A stretch of DNA of 64,000 bases from a candidate division KSB1 bacterium (GCA_034521575.1 JAXHMJ010000005.1:1116001-1180000); one strand, 5' to 3'; shown: positions 9,024-18,824, numbered from the stretch's first letter. Made by a program: numbers and translations. The notes: a model not told the origin generated them from the letters alone.

Positions 9024-10271
9024 TTACGAGGGATTGAGTTTGGATTTGAGCAGAAAATATATACCCTGCGCGGTGAACAGCAGAATATACGGTTCCACAG
9101 GAATCCTGTAGCGCACCTCTGCAGCGATCAGAGAGTACCCTGCCGCCATTGAGAAAATGGTCAACATCATCAAGAGCGTACGATGCTCGAACGGATGATC
9201 GGTGATCAGCCCGAGAATCGCGAGCAGAAATACCGGCAGCATGACCGCAATACTCAGCGCTTTGACCCATCTCCACACACCAAACCGCGCCACCGGCACG
9301 ACCCGGGAATCCTTTTTACGCATCCGGGACAAATAGTCCTGATCTTTCATATCCAGACGGTCGGGATACAGCGCCCAAAAATGTTTCATCTCACCAAGCA
9401 TGAATTTAACAGAGCGCACAGGATTCATAGCATAGTTCCGGGCAATTTTCAAGATTGAATCATCATCCGTGCCTGTGGGATTGGATTTGAGATAATCGGT
9501 GGTTTCGGCAAAGCCGCTTTCAATTTCTTTTTCATTTGATGATGACTGTTCAAGATCCGGGAAAACCGTATGCGGCACCATACGAACCAGGGTAAACCGG
9601 CCGTATTTTTGATAGTTATTCATCGTCCAGGGCGTCAACACGAGCGCAAACAAAACCGCAAACGAAACAACATGCAACAGTCGGGCTTTGCAGCCGAAAT
9701 TTTTACTCAACAGCAGCCAGAGCAGCCAAAAGGGGAAAATAAAAAAGATACAGGGGATGGTCAAAGCAGAGACTCCGGCCGTCAATCCGGCCAGCGCATA
9801 ATATCCGATTTCCCCCTGCTCTTCCGCATTCAGCAGCAGCAGGGTGGTCAGCGCCAGAAACAACGTAAATATATTGGTCGAGTATAAAATACCCGTAATC
9901 AGGACAAAGTGCGGAAATACCGCCGCCAACCCCGCTGCGATGAGCGCCCGTTTGTGATCAAACAACCGGATACCGATCTGATAGATCACCCAAATCAGTG
10001 CCAGACCGGCAATGATTTCAAAGAGTCGCATCGCGGTAAAAGACGGACCGAAAAGCATATAGACGCCCGCCATGATGACAGGATACATCGGCGATCGATT
10101 GTATTGCTCTCCGAACCCCTCACCCGCTACAAGTTGTTTCGCCGCACGATCATAATGGCGTGTATCCGTGAAATAAATCCCGTTCGGATTCAGAATACAC
10201 AGAAATGCCACTCTGATCAGCAGAGCCAGTGTAATCACTATTAAAAGTTGAGACGTTTTTGTCTTTAGCAT
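9024..10271 (-). CDS. GT39/ArnT-like membrane glycosyltransferase
   Basis: A 415-residue polytopic membrane protein of the dolichyl-phosphate-mannose/ArnT type. The first periplasmic loop after TM1 has the acidic motif YFTDTRHYDRAAKQLVAGEGFG and then NRSPMYPVIMAGVY, as expected for enzymes that use a polyprenyl-phosphate sugar donor and act outside the cytoplasmic membrane. Shorter than ArnT (~550 residues), but normal for the many uncharacterised GT39-like proteins of polysaccharide loci. The GT2 protein with four C-terminal membrane segments at 13.2-14.4 kb could supply the polyprenyl-phosphate sugar it would need. ATG 10271; gap of 31 bases to the polymerase gene. Confidence 0.8.
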   Translation of the reverse strand: MLKTKTSQLLIVITLALLIRVAFLCILNPNGIYFTDTRHYDRAAKQLVAGEGFGEQYNRSPMYPVIMAGVYMLFGPSFTAMRLFEIIAGLALIWVIYQIGIRLFDHKRALIAAGLAAVFPHFVLITGILYSTNIFTLFLALTTLLLLNAEEQGEIGYYALAGLTAGVSALTIPCIFFIFPFWLLWLLLSKNFGCKARLLHVVSFAVLFALVLTPWTMNNYQKYGRFTLVRMVPHTVFPDLEQSSSNEKEIESGFAETTDYLKSNPTGTDDDSILKIARNYAMNPVRSVKFMLGEMKHFWALYPDRLDMKDQDYLSRMRKKDSRVVPVARFGVWRWVKALSIAVMLPVFLLAILGLITDHPFEHRTLLMMLTIFSMAAGYSLIAAEVRYRIPVEPYILLFTAQGIYFLLKSKLNPS

Positions 10272-10369
10272 GCGCTCCTCTACCCTCGAATTCTCATATC
10301 CAGAACCTGTCCGGATTCCTCTTTAGACTCTCATATCCAGCGAAAAATCTGATAGAACCAACCGCCGGG

Positions 10370-11407
10370 TCAAAACCCATCGTATTGTTTCTCACTGCCG
10401 TGCCCGCAAGGATTCAAAGCATGCATCAAAAAGCCGTACCCTTGTCCGATTCCGTAACTCAAATGCGTGGCAACATAAATTACAAATAAATTTGCAAAGT
10501 ACAATGGTTTTCCGGCTTTCAGGGCGGCGAAAATACTGTAACAAAAAACAAACAGGCAATACAATAAAAACGGCACGGCCGGCCAGACGGATAAAAAACC
10601 AAACACAGCCGCAAGCAGGCAAATCACCAGCAACAGCGGCGCAAACAATATGGGTTCGACAAAGCGCGGATGTTTCAAAATCAGGCGGGCCCGTCCTTTG
10701 CCGTAAACAAACATATTCTGCATCCAGCTGCCCGGACTGTCGCGCATAAAGTGCACCACCGCGGCATCTTTTAGATACAAGAGCCGGTACCCCGCCTTTG
10801 AAAGGCGAAAACTGAGGTCCTGATCTTCACCGATATTTCCCAGCGCCTCATCAAATTTCAGCGCTGCGATCTCTTTTTTACGGTACAACACATTCACAGT
10901 GGGCAAATGCGGTACATAACAATCGGATTCAAAGCGTTTACCCTGTACGGAACCATGACTTCCCAAAAAGGTGTTTAAAAAAATATTCAGCGTCGTGTAA
11001 AATCTCCCCTGGTCCGGCGGCGGGACATTGGCGCCGCCCACTCCGACCAGTTTGGCGTCTGTTTCCGCATAGTGCCTATAACCTTCAGCGAGCCGTTTCA
11101 GCCAGTTGTGCGGGGCCGTGCAGTCCGAATCGATGTACGCCACATAGGGAGACTGGGCTTCGGCCAACCCTATATTACGGCTTTTGGCGATATTGCGGAC
11201 CGGATTGACCACGACTCTGGCGTTGGCATGCCGGGAGGCGTTTGTGTGCAGCCATTCCAGTGTGCCGTCTGTGGACTGATTATCGACAAACACTATTTCA
11301 TACAAATCATCTCTGAAAGTCTGACGCACAAGCGATTCAAAGCAGGCTTTGATAGTCTTGATGGCGTTGTAACAGACAACAACAATTGTGATTCGGGGCA
11401 TATTCAT
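10370..11407 (-). CDS. GT2-family glycosyltransferase with C-terminal membrane segments
   Basis: A 345-residue inverting glycosyltransferase of GT-A fold. The nucleotide-binding start is ITIVVVCYNAIKTIKACFESL followed by YEIVFVDNQSTDGT, and the DxD-like metal motif is in YVAYIDSDCTAPHNWL. The conserved acceptor-side ED is in IGEDQDLSFRL. The last ~100 residues contain two to three hydrophobic helices, so the enzyme is membrane-bound with a cytoplasmic active site. ATG 11407 lies 27 bases after the carbamoyltransferase stop. Its donor sugar is unknown. Confidence 0.88.
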   Translation of the reverse strand: MNMPRITIVVVCYNAIKTIKACFESLVRQTFRDDLYEIVFVDNQSTDGTLEWLHTNASRHANARVVVNPVRNIAKSRNIGLAEAQSPYVAYIDSDCTAPHNWLKRLAEGYRHYAETDAKLVGVGGANVPPPDQGRFYTTLNIFLNTFLGSHGSVQGKRFESDCYVPHLPTVNVLYRKKEIAALKFDEALGNIGEDQDLSFRLSKAGYRLLYLKDAAVVHFMRDSPGSWMQNMFVYGKGRARLILKHPRFVEPILFAPLLLVICLLAAVFGFLSVWPAVPFLLYCLFVFCYSIFAALKAGKPLYFANLFVIYVATHLSYGIGQGYGFLMHALNPCGHGSEKQYDGF

Positions 11408-11434
11408 GGATTTCGCGGCTGCTGAAATTGGGCG

Positions 11435-13195
11435 TTAGCGGTTTTCAGATTTTTTATTTTTGTCGCGTTTGCGTACAAGATAGTTGCCGATCGCCAGTTC
11501 ATGAACACATCCCCAGAGCAGATGCTCAACCGCTTCGCGCGGGCGATGTACAATGGGCAGGCCATGCCGATTAAAACTGGTATTCAGGACCACGGGCACG
11601 CGTGTTTTTTCATAGAAATGCAAAAGCACCTGATAATATTTTTCATTGGCAGGCGTGACCGTATGCACGCGCGCGGTTTTATCGACGTGGATCGCAGACG
11701 CAATATCCTGTTCCTTGCCGGGCTGTACATCAAAGGCCAGGGTCATAAACGGAGACGGACAGAAATTGACAAAATGGCTATGTCCTTTATCCTCGAGACA
11801 GCTGGGAGCAAAGGGCATAAACCAGTCGCGATTTTTCATCTGACTGTTGATAACATCACGGGTCTCTGCTTTGCGCGGATCAGCCAGCACGCTTCGCCGG
11901 CCCAGCGCCCGCGGCCCCCACTCTTCGCGACCCTGGAACCATCCAACGACTTTGCCCTGCGTCAATGCGGTTGCCACATATTCCGCAAGCTGCCCGTTGA
12001 GCTTTTCATATTCAATTTGGTCATCATATTGCTTGAGGGTCAGTTCAATGGCCTCATCATCATATTCATCCCCGAGGTCGGCATCGGTGAGTCGCCGGAC
12101 CGTCGGATCTCCGGTTTTTTCATGATAAAGTTGCAGAGCCGCACCGACGGCTGTGCCGCCGTCACTGGAATGCGGATGAATAAAAAGCTCATCCACAAAA
12201 TCGAGTTCACGGATAAGTTTATTGAGTTTAACGTTCAAAAAGGTGCCGCCGGCCATGGCGATCCGGGAAAATGCAAAACGTTCGCGCAGCGCTTTTATGA
12301 ATTCAAGCACGCGTTCTTCAAGCAGCCGCTGGGCGGCAGCGGCCACGTGTTCGCGTCCGTGTTTTTGAATCAGGCTCATAATTTTTCGGCCCGAGTGCGT
12401 TGCCTTGAGAACAGACTCGCGCGGCACCATGATATAATCGATCCAGTACGGATAGCCGTTCCATTTGCCGTTCTCATATTGAAACACCATATCCTTAATA
12501 TCATCATAGCACACATCCGGGTCGCCATAGGCTGCCAGTCCCATGGTCTTGCCCTCCCCGTCCATATATCGCAAACCCAGACAAACCGTGAACGCGGAAT
12601 ACCAGAGCGCAGTGGCGTACAGGGGGATTTCCTCCATCAGATGCATATTGCCGCCGCTGCACTGATAAACCTGGCCGGCAATATTTACCCCGTCGCCGTT
12701 TGGGCCGAATCCGTCCATACTGAGGGTGAGACAATCCTCAAATCCGGAGCAGCGATAGGCGCTTGCCGCATGCGAAAGATGATGATCCATAAAGATGATT
12801 TTTTCCTTGGGCGCCCCCAGACGCAACAGACCATTTTTAAACTCGGCGGGTTTGTACATTTTTTTGATATTGGGAGCCAGATATTTTAAAAAACCGGTGA
12901 AATTATGCCCGATCAATCCGAATACGGATCGCGGTAGATCGCGGATACTCTGCGAAAACAGGTCCATATAGAACGACGAAGGGGGATATCCCACTGCGAA
13001 ATAGTCTATGTCATCCACGGTCAAATCTGCAGAACGCAGGGCGTGCTGCAGCGCCTGCTGCGGAAAGTTCATATCATATTTAATGCGGCTGAACCTCTCT
13101 TCAGAGGCGCCATAGCGAATATTGCCGTCGATCACCAGCGCCACACTGCTGTTATGATGGGCGCCGGCAACATCATTCAAGCCGATTATATTCAT
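11435..13195 (-). CDS. Carbamoyltransferase, NodU/CmcH family
   Basis: A 586-residue protein with the two-part structure of NodU/CmcH/TobZ O-carbamoyltransferases. The N-terminal Kae1-like domain starts NIIGLNDVAGAHHNSSVALVIDG and contains the metal-binding FMDHHLSHAASAYRCSGF; the C-terminal YrdC-like part contains GWFQGREEWGPRALGRRSVLADPR and NTSFNRHGLPIVHRPREAVEH. The family makes carbamoyl-adenylate from carbamoyl phosphate and ATP and transfers the carbamoyl group to a hydroxyl. Within this operon it probably decorates the repeat-unit sugar. ATG 13195 with GAGG five bases upstream is preferred over an in-frame TTG one codon before. Confidence 0.93.
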   Translation of the reverse strand: MNIIGLNDVAGAHHNSSVALVIDGNIRYGASEERFSRIKYDMNFPQQALQHALRSADLTVDDIDYFAVGYPPSSFYMDLFSQSIRDLPRSVFGLIGHNFTGFLKYLAPNIKKMYKPAEFKNGLLRLGAPKEKIIFMDHHLSHAASAYRCSGFEDCLTLSMDGFGPNGDGVNIAGQVYQCSGGNMHLMEEIPLYATALWYSAFTVCLGLRYMDGEGKTMGLAAYGDPDVCYDDIKDMVFQYENGKWNGYPYWIDYIMVPRESVLKATHSGRKIMSLIQKHGREHVAAAAQRLLEERVLEFIKALRERFAFSRIAMAGGTFLNVKLNKLIRELDFVDELFIHPHSSDGGTAVGAALQLYHEKTGDPTVRRLTDADLGDEYDDEAIELTLKQYDDQIEYEKLNGQLAEYVATALTQGKVVGWFQGREEWGPRALGRRSVLADPRKAETRDVINSQMKNRDWFMPFAPSCLEDKGHSHFVNFCPSPFMTLAFDVQPGKEQDIASAIHVDKTARVHTVTPANEKYYQVLLHFYEKTRVPVVLNTSFNRHGLPIVHRPREAVEHLLWGCVHELAIGNYLVRKRDKNKKSENR

Positions 13196-13210
13196 CAAAT
13201 CCTCGTATTT

Positions 13211-14392
13211 TCAACGGTTCCGATTCAGGGGTTCCTGGTTGATACCCAGCAGGCTCATATAAAAGGAAGAAAAAACAATCTGAACACCGAGGATAATCAG
13301 CGTCGATGCGAACAGGGCCTCACGCACCTGATCAAGGGCGCCGAAATCTTTGGATATCCATGTGATCAATATATAAAGATTGATAACAAATCCGAAGAGA
13401 AAAACAATCCCGCCCGCTAAAATTCCGCGTTCCAGATTAAAAAATTTAAAGGCCTGTTCCAACTGCCGGTCGCGTTTGATGAACCGGTGAGTGAGTGCAA
13501 AAATGCGGGCGTACAAACCCAGCAACACGATCTGAAATCCCAGTATGGTCAGCATGCTGCCCAGGACCATCACGTGTGTATCAAAATTGTGTCCGGCAAA
13601 ATAAAAGGGGCCCGGAAGCAGAATAATCATGATGAGCAAACCGAGGGCAAACAGTGTAAATCCGGGCCAGAGAAAAAGGTGCGTGGGACTGTACAGGAGC
13701 ATAAAGCGCAAATGTCGCCAGCCGTCGCGAAATGAACGCAGGTGTGGTGAACCGCTGCGGCCGTCCCGGTAGAGAGTAACCGGGATCTCTGTCATGCGCA
13801 GGTCTGACAATGCCGCTTTGATGACCATTTCCGAAGCAAATTCCATCCCGGCGGTGGTCAGATTCATGGTATCGTAGGCATGACGGGTAAAGGCACGCAT
13901 ACCGCAATGGGCATCCGAAATGCCGGCGCGAAAGAACAGGTTCAGGACCCCGGTCAGCAGCGGATTGCCGATATAGCGGTGCAGCCAGGGCATGGCTTTT
14001 TTCTCAATACTGCCTTTGAACCGGTTGCCCATGACCACGTCATAGCCTTTTTCCAATTCGCGCACAAACCGCGGAATATCGCCAAAATCATAAGAATCAT
14101 CCGAATCCCCGATGATGATGAATTCGCCGCGCGCCGCGGCAATGCCGGCGCGGTAAACATTACCGTAACCGCGTTTGGATTCCTGAATGATTCGGGCCTG
14201 ATGGGCGCGCGCAATATCCAGAGAAGCATCGGTCGATCCATTGTCCGCGACAATAATCTCGCCCTGCATATCAAGGGTTTCCAATGCGCGTTTCGCTTTT
14301 TCGAGGCAGATGGCCAGGGTTTGCTCTTCATTGAGACACGGCATGACCACAGAAACGCGGGGTTGTTGCATAACGGATGATGTATTGGACAT
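13211..14392 (-). CDS. GT2 polyprenyl-phosphate glycosyltransferase-like protein (DPM1/GtrB type)
   Basis: About 393 residues. The N-terminal GT-A domain begins RVSVVMPCLNEEQTLAICLEKAKRALE and has ADNGSTDASLD, IIGDSDDSYDF (DxD-type motif) and DAHCGMRAFTR, which match dolichol-phosphate-mannose synthase and GtrB relatives. Four hydrophobic segments follow from about residue 230, as in the membrane-anchored subgroup. It likely transfers a sugar from a nucleotide donor to polyprenyl phosphate, which would feed the GT39 protein downstream. The start is uncertain: ATG 14392 follows the upstream stop directly, while an in-frame ATG at 14416 would overlap it by 16 bases; neither has a strong ribosome site. 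Confidence 0.85.
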   Translation of the reverse strand: MSNTSSVMQQPRVSVVMPCLNEEQTLAICLEKAKRALETLDMQGEIIVADNGSTDASLDIARAHQARIIQESKRGYGNVYRAGIAAARGEFIIIGDSDDSYDFGDIPRFVRELEKGYDVVMGNRFKGSIEKKAMPWLHRYIGNPLLTGVLNLFFRAGISDAHCGMRAFTRHAYDTMNLTTAGMEFASEMVIKAALSDLRMTEIPVTLYRDGRSGSPHLRSFRDGWRHLRFMLLYSPTHLFLWPGFTLFALGLLIMIILLPGPFYFAGHNFDTHVMVLGSMLTILGFQIVLLGLYARIFALTHRFIKRDRQLEQAFKFFNLERGILAGGIVFLFGFVINLYILITWISKDFGALDQVREALFASTLIILGVQIVFSSFYMSLLGINQEPLNRNR

Positions 14393-14400
14393 GATACGGC

Positions 14401-15834
14401 CTATTGTCCTGTGCATTTGAACAGAACGGGTACGGTTTTCATCAGAATTTTGAAATCAAGCATGATTGACCAGTCATCGATATATTTTAAATCAAGTTTC
14501 ATCCAGTCCTTGAACGCCATATGATTGCGTCCACTGATCTGCCACAGACAGGTTAATCCCGGCCGCATGCTGAACCGGCGTTTTTGCCAGGTTTCCTGGA
14601 TGCCTCTGACATCGCGCAGCGGCAGGGGCCTGGGTCCCACCAGACTCATATCCCCGCGGATCACATTAAAGAGTTGCGGCAGTTCGTCCAGGCTGGTTCG
14701 GCGCAGGAAACGCCCGACCCGGGTGATCCGCGGATCATCCTTTATCTTGAATACAGGACCGTCTGTCTCATTCAGATGTTCCAGTTCAGTTAGCATATCC
14801 TCCGCTCCCGGCACCATGGTTCTGAATTTCAGCATGGAAAATTTCCGCCGGTTGTAACCCATGCGCTTTTGTTCAAACAGCACAGGTCCCCGAGAATCGA
14901 GTTTGACCGCAACAAAGATCAACATAAAAATCGGCAGACAAACGATCAGCAGCACACTTGCAATGGCAACATCAATCAGACGCTTTAGCCACAGATATTT
15001 CATCTGGCGCATCGATCCGGTGTATAAAGTCATAATGGGCAGCCCGTCCAGATCAAAGGCATCGGTTTGATTGGTTTTCAGATCGAACCAGTTGGACGGA
15101 ATGCGGCAGGTGACACCGATTTCCTGACATTGTTCAATGATCTCCTTGACTTTGCGGTAATACGCTTCGATGGGCAGTGCAATATAGACTTCATCAACAA
15201 TTGTTTTATTGAGAAACTCGCCGAATTCATCCAAAGAGCACAAGGTGTGCGCTTTGGCTTTATCCGCGGTTTCCGTTTGTTCATCGTCAATAAATCCGAG
15301 CAGTTTATAACCCAGTTCCTTGTGGCTCATAATCTTTTGAGCCAGTTCGATCGAGCCGCGGTTGGCCCCGACAAATACCACAAAGCGTTTATTGCGCCCG
15401 CGTTCACGCAGATGCAGCAGGATCATTTTTATGATCAATCGCCCCATAAAGGTAATGACAAAACAAAGAGGCAAAAAGTACAGCAGCACATCCTTGCTGA
15501 TGTTTTTGCGTACGAACAAAAGCGAGACCGCGCCGATCAAAGCCGTACCGATGCCGATGGCCTTGACCAGCTGCATCAATTCTTTATAGGAATTCATCAC
15601 CCCGCGGCGCTGATACAGTCCGAACGTTTCAAAAAGTTTCAGCCAGATCAATATCAGAATTACGGCAGCGGCCAGATTGACAATCGTAATTTTGAAGGAC
15701 AGAAAATCAACGATATTAGCCGGATACTCTTCCGGCGCATGAATGTAGAGCGTCGCCATGAATGTAGCGAGCATGATCAGCACATCATGAATCCGTAATA
15801 CATTGTCAGCCACTGTCCGGCGCAAATTTCTCAT
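14401..15834 (-). CDS. Undecaprenyl-phosphate sugar-1-phosphate transferase (WbaP/WcaJ type), initiating enzyme
   Basis: A 477-residue polyprenyl glycosylphosphotransferase. It has four N-terminal membrane helices, a CoA-binding-like Rossmann segment (RFVVFVGANRGSIELAQKI...LLGFIDDEQ) and the C-terminal catalytic domain: KRLIDVAIASVLLIVCLPIF (membrane re-entrant), GPVLFEQKRMGYN, FSMLKFRTMVPGAE, FLRRTSLDELPQLFNVIRG, DMSLVGPRPLP and LTCLWQISGRN. The enzyme starts repeat-unit synthesis by moving a sugar-1-phosphate onto undecaprenyl phosphate. Length and domain order match full-length WbaP/WcaJ proteins. ATG 15834; 21 bases downstream of the BY-kinase stop. Confidence 0.94.
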   Translation of the reverse strand: MRNLRRTVADNVLRIHDVLIMLATFMATLYIHAPEEYPANIVDFLSFKITIVNLAAAVILILIWLKLFETFGLYQRRGVMNSYKELMQLVKAIGIGTALIGAVSLLFVRKNISKDVLLYFLPLCFVITFMGRLIIKMILLHLRERGRNKRFVVFVGANRGSIELAQKIMSHKELGYKLLGFIDDEQTETADKAKAHTLCSLDEFGEFLNKTIVDEVYIALPIEAYYRKVKEIIEQCQEIGVTCRIPSNWFDLKTNQTDAFDLDGLPIMTLYTGSMRQMKYLWLKRLIDVAIASVLLIVCLPIFMLIFVAVKLDSRGPVLFEQKRMGYNRRKFSMLKFRTMVPGAEDMLTELEHLNETDGPVFKIKDDPRITRVGRFLRRTSLDELPQLFNVIRGDMSLVGPRPLPLRDVRGIQETWQKRRFSMRPGLTCLWQISGRNHMAFKDWMKLDLKYIDDWSIMLDFKILMKTVPVLFKCTGQ

Positions 15835-15855
15835 TCAACGTCCTGTTGCAAAAAT

Positions 15856-18168
15856 TCAAACTTTTCTTTTTTTACCAGCCGAATAATACGTATAATAGTA
15901 ATCGTAATTCCCGTATAGATGCCGGATCTGCACGCGATTGAGTATAGACCCGAGCAAATTTCCCTTGACGCGTTTCAGCGTATTTTTGGCTTTGGTCAGA
16001 ATCAGTTTATCATTACGTCCGGATTCCACGACGATCACCGTAGCATCCATTAGCGGCGCCAATACAGCAGCATCGGTAACGGCAATAATCGGCGGTGCAT
16101 CCACAATGATCGAATCGAATTGCTGAGCGGCAAGACTCAGAATATCTTTCATCAACTCCATACCCAGAGCCTCGGAAGGATTCGGCGGTATGGTTCCGCT
16201 GGTCAGCAGAGAAAGATTGTCAACTTTGGTTCGGTGAATCACTCCGTAGAGGGCAAGCTCCAGGTCTACCATTTTTTCCACAGCCACCTGGGCATGAACC
16301 GATGTCGAACCCGAAGCGTGGTCATAGGAAGATTCTTCGTGCGGGTGAACCTGGCGGATTTTATCATGCCCGCCGTGATGCAGCAGGACATCGGCAAGAC
16401 CGGGATCGCGATTCACATTAAAGATACGGTGCTGTGTCGGGCGCCTGAGGTCCGCGTCAATGAGCAGGGTTTTCAGTCCCATCTGCGCCGTAGCCACTGC
16501 CAGATTGGCGGAGGTGGTGGACTTGCCTTCCTGGGGTCCGGCGCTGGTCAACATCAGCGAACGCAACGGGTTGGACGCATTCGAAAAATTCAGATTGGTG
16601 CGCAGGGTCCGATAAGATTCTGCAACCGGCGAAGACGGAAGCAGGAACGTCACCAGATCGCCGGGTTCACCCGGCTGGGTTTCCGGAGATGTGGCATAGC
16701 GGCCTTCCCGGGACAGCGGGATGGCGCCGAGAACCGGCAGACCCAGTTTGTTTTCCAATTCTTCCACCGTTTTCAGGCCCGTGTCCATTGCTTCCATAAA
16801 AAACGCGAGTCCCACCCCCACAGTCAAACCCAGCATGACGGCAATCGCCAGGTTCAGGGCGCTGCGCGGTTTGATGGGCGAACCGGGGAGATGCGGACGG
16901 TCAATAATACGCAGACTGCCGATTTTTTCAGCTTCATTGATGCGCGCTTCTTCCCGGCGTTCCGAGAGCATCATATAGATACTTTCCGCCAGATCACGTT
17001 CCCGTTGCAGCCGCGCCAGTTGATACTCTTTCTGCGGCAGCTTCTGCAAACCGGTCTCGTAGCGCTCCAATGCCTGCTGCAGGGAGCGCTCCTGGGTGCG
17101 GTACATGTCCAGTTCCAATTCCAGCTTTACTTTTTGTTCATAGAGAGATGACATATTGGAAACCGGATCAAACCCGAATTCGGATTCAGCGACCCGGCGG
17201 GCTTCTTCGGCAAGTTCTTTCTGCACCGTATTGATTGAATTTTGCAGTTCGATCATTTTGGAATTGGTTTCCGACACGCCCTGCAGCTGCAGATTAATGT
17301 ACTTGCCCTTGAGGACAGACAACTGTTGTTTAAGCTGCTGCACCTGCTGTGTGGACATGTCTGCAATGGACGGGGCCAACTGTGACTTTTGCTCCTGGAT
17401 TTTCGAATTGATGGTTTTCAGGTGCTGTTCGGCTCTCTCCCGTTCCGATCGCGCCTCCTGATATCGCAATTCGATATTGCTGGACAGCTTTAGCTGTTCC
17501 TCTATTTCCCGGTCCAGAGATGTGACCTGATTGTTGGTTTTAAACCGCCGCAGGGCTTCTTCGGCGTCTTCAAGACGCTGTTTGTAATTCAGCTGCTGCT
17601 CTTCAATGAACGAACGCACGCTGCTCACTTCCTGCCGACGCAGACGCAGGTTTCGTTCTTTCAGCACATCACACAAGGTATTGGCCAGAGCCAAGGCCAG
17701 CTGCGGATCATGGTTGGCGGTCAGTTTGACCTGAATGATATCCGATTCCGCCAATGGAGCCACGGAAAGGTTACTGCGGATGATTGCGGCATAATAGGCA
17801 GATTTGTCAAAGTGATCCGGCCGGTTCTCCGGCAGCGAAAACTGTTCACGCGCCCACTGCGGCAAACTTTGAGCCGTTTCCATGGCCACCGAACGGCTCT
17901 TGATCTCCTGGATCTGATTCAATATGGTTTCGTTTTGCGGATACCGGTAGCGCTGCTGACTCATATTGACAGGTAAATTGGGTTGTTCATAAATAAGCGT
18001 GGCTGATGCCTCGTAAACCCGTGTGGCGGTGTGGTTATAATACAAAACCGGCGCCAGCAGTACAATCAGGCACAGCGCCACACACCACCAGCGGCGCTGC
18101 AAAAAATCAATGAATGAATACAGAAAATTCTGTTCTTCTTCTTTTATGTCCAGTTCTTCAGCGTTCAA
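15856..18168 (-). CDS. Wzc-type polysaccharide co-polymerase and BY-kinase
   Basis: A 770-residue single-chain Wzc protein controlling polysaccharide chain length and export. It has a Wzz domain with TM1 at about residues 27-44, a long periplasmic coiled coil (about 170-410) and TM2 near 435-457, followed by a cytoplasmic bacterial tyrosine kinase. The kinase has Walker A SAGPQEGKST (542-551), Walker A' TLLIDADLRRP (568-577) and Walker B SIIVDAPP. The C-terminus is Tyr-rich (NYDYYYTYY, residues 754-762), the expected autophosphorylation cluster. A His-rich insert (about 597-631, seven His) lies between GLADVL and the NLSLLTSG strand. Start is TTG 18168 with GAGG six bases upstream; the only good alternative is absent. 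Confidence 0.94.
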   Translation of the reverse strand: MNAEELDIKEEEQNFLYSFIDFLQRRWWCVALCLIVLLAPVLYYNHTATRVYEASATLIYEQPNLPVNMSQQRYRYPQNETILNQIQEIKSRSVAMETAQSLPQWAREQFSLPENRPDHFDKSAYYAAIIRSNLSVAPLAESDIIQVKLTANHDPQLALALANTLCDVLKERNLRLRRQEVSSVRSFIEEQQLNYKQRLEDAEEALRRFKTNNQVTSLDREIEEQLKLSSNIELRYQEARSERERAEQHLKTINSKIQEQKSQLAPSIADMSTQQVQQLKQQLSVLKGKYINLQLQGVSETNSKMIELQNSINTVQKELAEEARRVAESEFGFDPVSNMSSLYEQKVKLELELDMYRTQERSLQQALERYETGLQKLPQKEYQLARLQRERDLAESIYMMLSERREEARINEAEKIGSLRIIDRPHLPGSPIKPRSALNLAIAVMLGLTVGVGLAFFMEAMDTGLKTVEELENKLGLPVLGAIPLSREGRYATSPETQPGEPGDLVTFLLPSSPVAESYRTLRTNLNFSNASNPLRSLMLTSAGPQEGKSTTSANLAVATAQMGLKTLLIDADLRRPTQHRIFNVNRDPGLADVLLHHGGHDKIRQVHPHEESSYDHASGSTSVHAQVAVEKMVDLELALYGVIHRTKVDNLSLLTSGTIPPNPSEALGMELMKDILSLAAQQFDSIIVDAPPIIAVTDAAVLAPLMDATVIVVESGRNDKLILTKAKNTLKRVKGNLLGSILNRVQIRHLYGNYDYYYTYYSAGKKRKV

Positions 18169-18177
18169 TCAAAACCT

Positions 18178-18759
18178 CTATTTGGAACGTAAATACCAGG
18201 CATATACGCTGGCGATCAGCGCAACCTGATGCAGGGCCTGAATAAACTCTCGCCATCGGTACCATTTTGTCGTCTTGACATGCACAATATCACCCGGTCT
18301 TAACACCGGCGGCGGTGTTTCTGAATCCCGGTTGCTTAGATATTTATTGACGTCAAAAACCACCACCTCGCGGGCCGAGGCTTTAAGCTGCTGCGTCACA
18401 AATTCTTTGCTGATTTCACGGTCTCCGGCGCGTTCGGCTATTTTTTTCAGGGTTTCCTGATCGACGTCGCCGGCAATTCTGGGACGTGTCAGCTGGACAT
18501 TATTCAGACTTGCATCCTTTGTCGGGCCGCCGGCAATGGAAATCAATTCAATCATATCCGTATCGTAACTGACCCGGTATTCGCCCGGATTTCTGACCTC
18601 GCCCCAAATATGAACCTGCATTTCCAGTTTTTCTTCGGACCCGAGCAGGTATTCACTGCCGGACGTTTGCGCCTGCAAAGGCATCCATTGGAATGCGAGC
18701 AGAGAAACAATAATAATCACCGAACTCTTGTACCTGATTGTACCGTGAAAACAATTCAA
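18178..18759 (-). CDS. SLBB-domain polysaccharide export protein, minimal Wza-like
   Basis: A 193-residue exported protein: signal peptide (hydrophobic SSVIIIVSLLAFQWM, cleavage near LQAQ), one SLBB/ubiquitin-like domain (VHIWGEVRNPGEYRVSYDTDMIELISIAGGPT) and a second SLBB-like tail with LRPGDIVHVKTTKWYRWR, followed by a hydrophobic C-terminal helix (ALHQVALIASVYAWYL) that could insert in the outer membrane. The usual polysaccharide-export (PES) domain of full Wza (~380 residues) is missing, so it is a reduced OPX protein. TTG 18759 is the start, with GAGG seven bases before it. It is the first gene of the exopolysaccharide operon and lies 9 bases before the kinase. Confidence 0.82.
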   Translation of the reverse strand: MNCFHGTIRYKSSVIIIVSLLAFQWMPLQAQTSGSEYLLGSEEKLEMQVHIWGEVRNPGEYRVSYDTDMIELISIAGGPTKDASLNNVQLTRPRIAGDVDQETLKKIAERAGDREISKEFVTQQLKASAREVVVFDVNKYLSNRDSETPPPVLRPGDIVHVKTTKWYRWREFIQALHQVALIASVYAWYLRSK

Positions 18760-18824
18760 AGGTTCACCTCTTTTTAGGCAGCCGTTTTTTAAAATATAAA
18801 TAATGCAATGTAAAGTATCAACCC

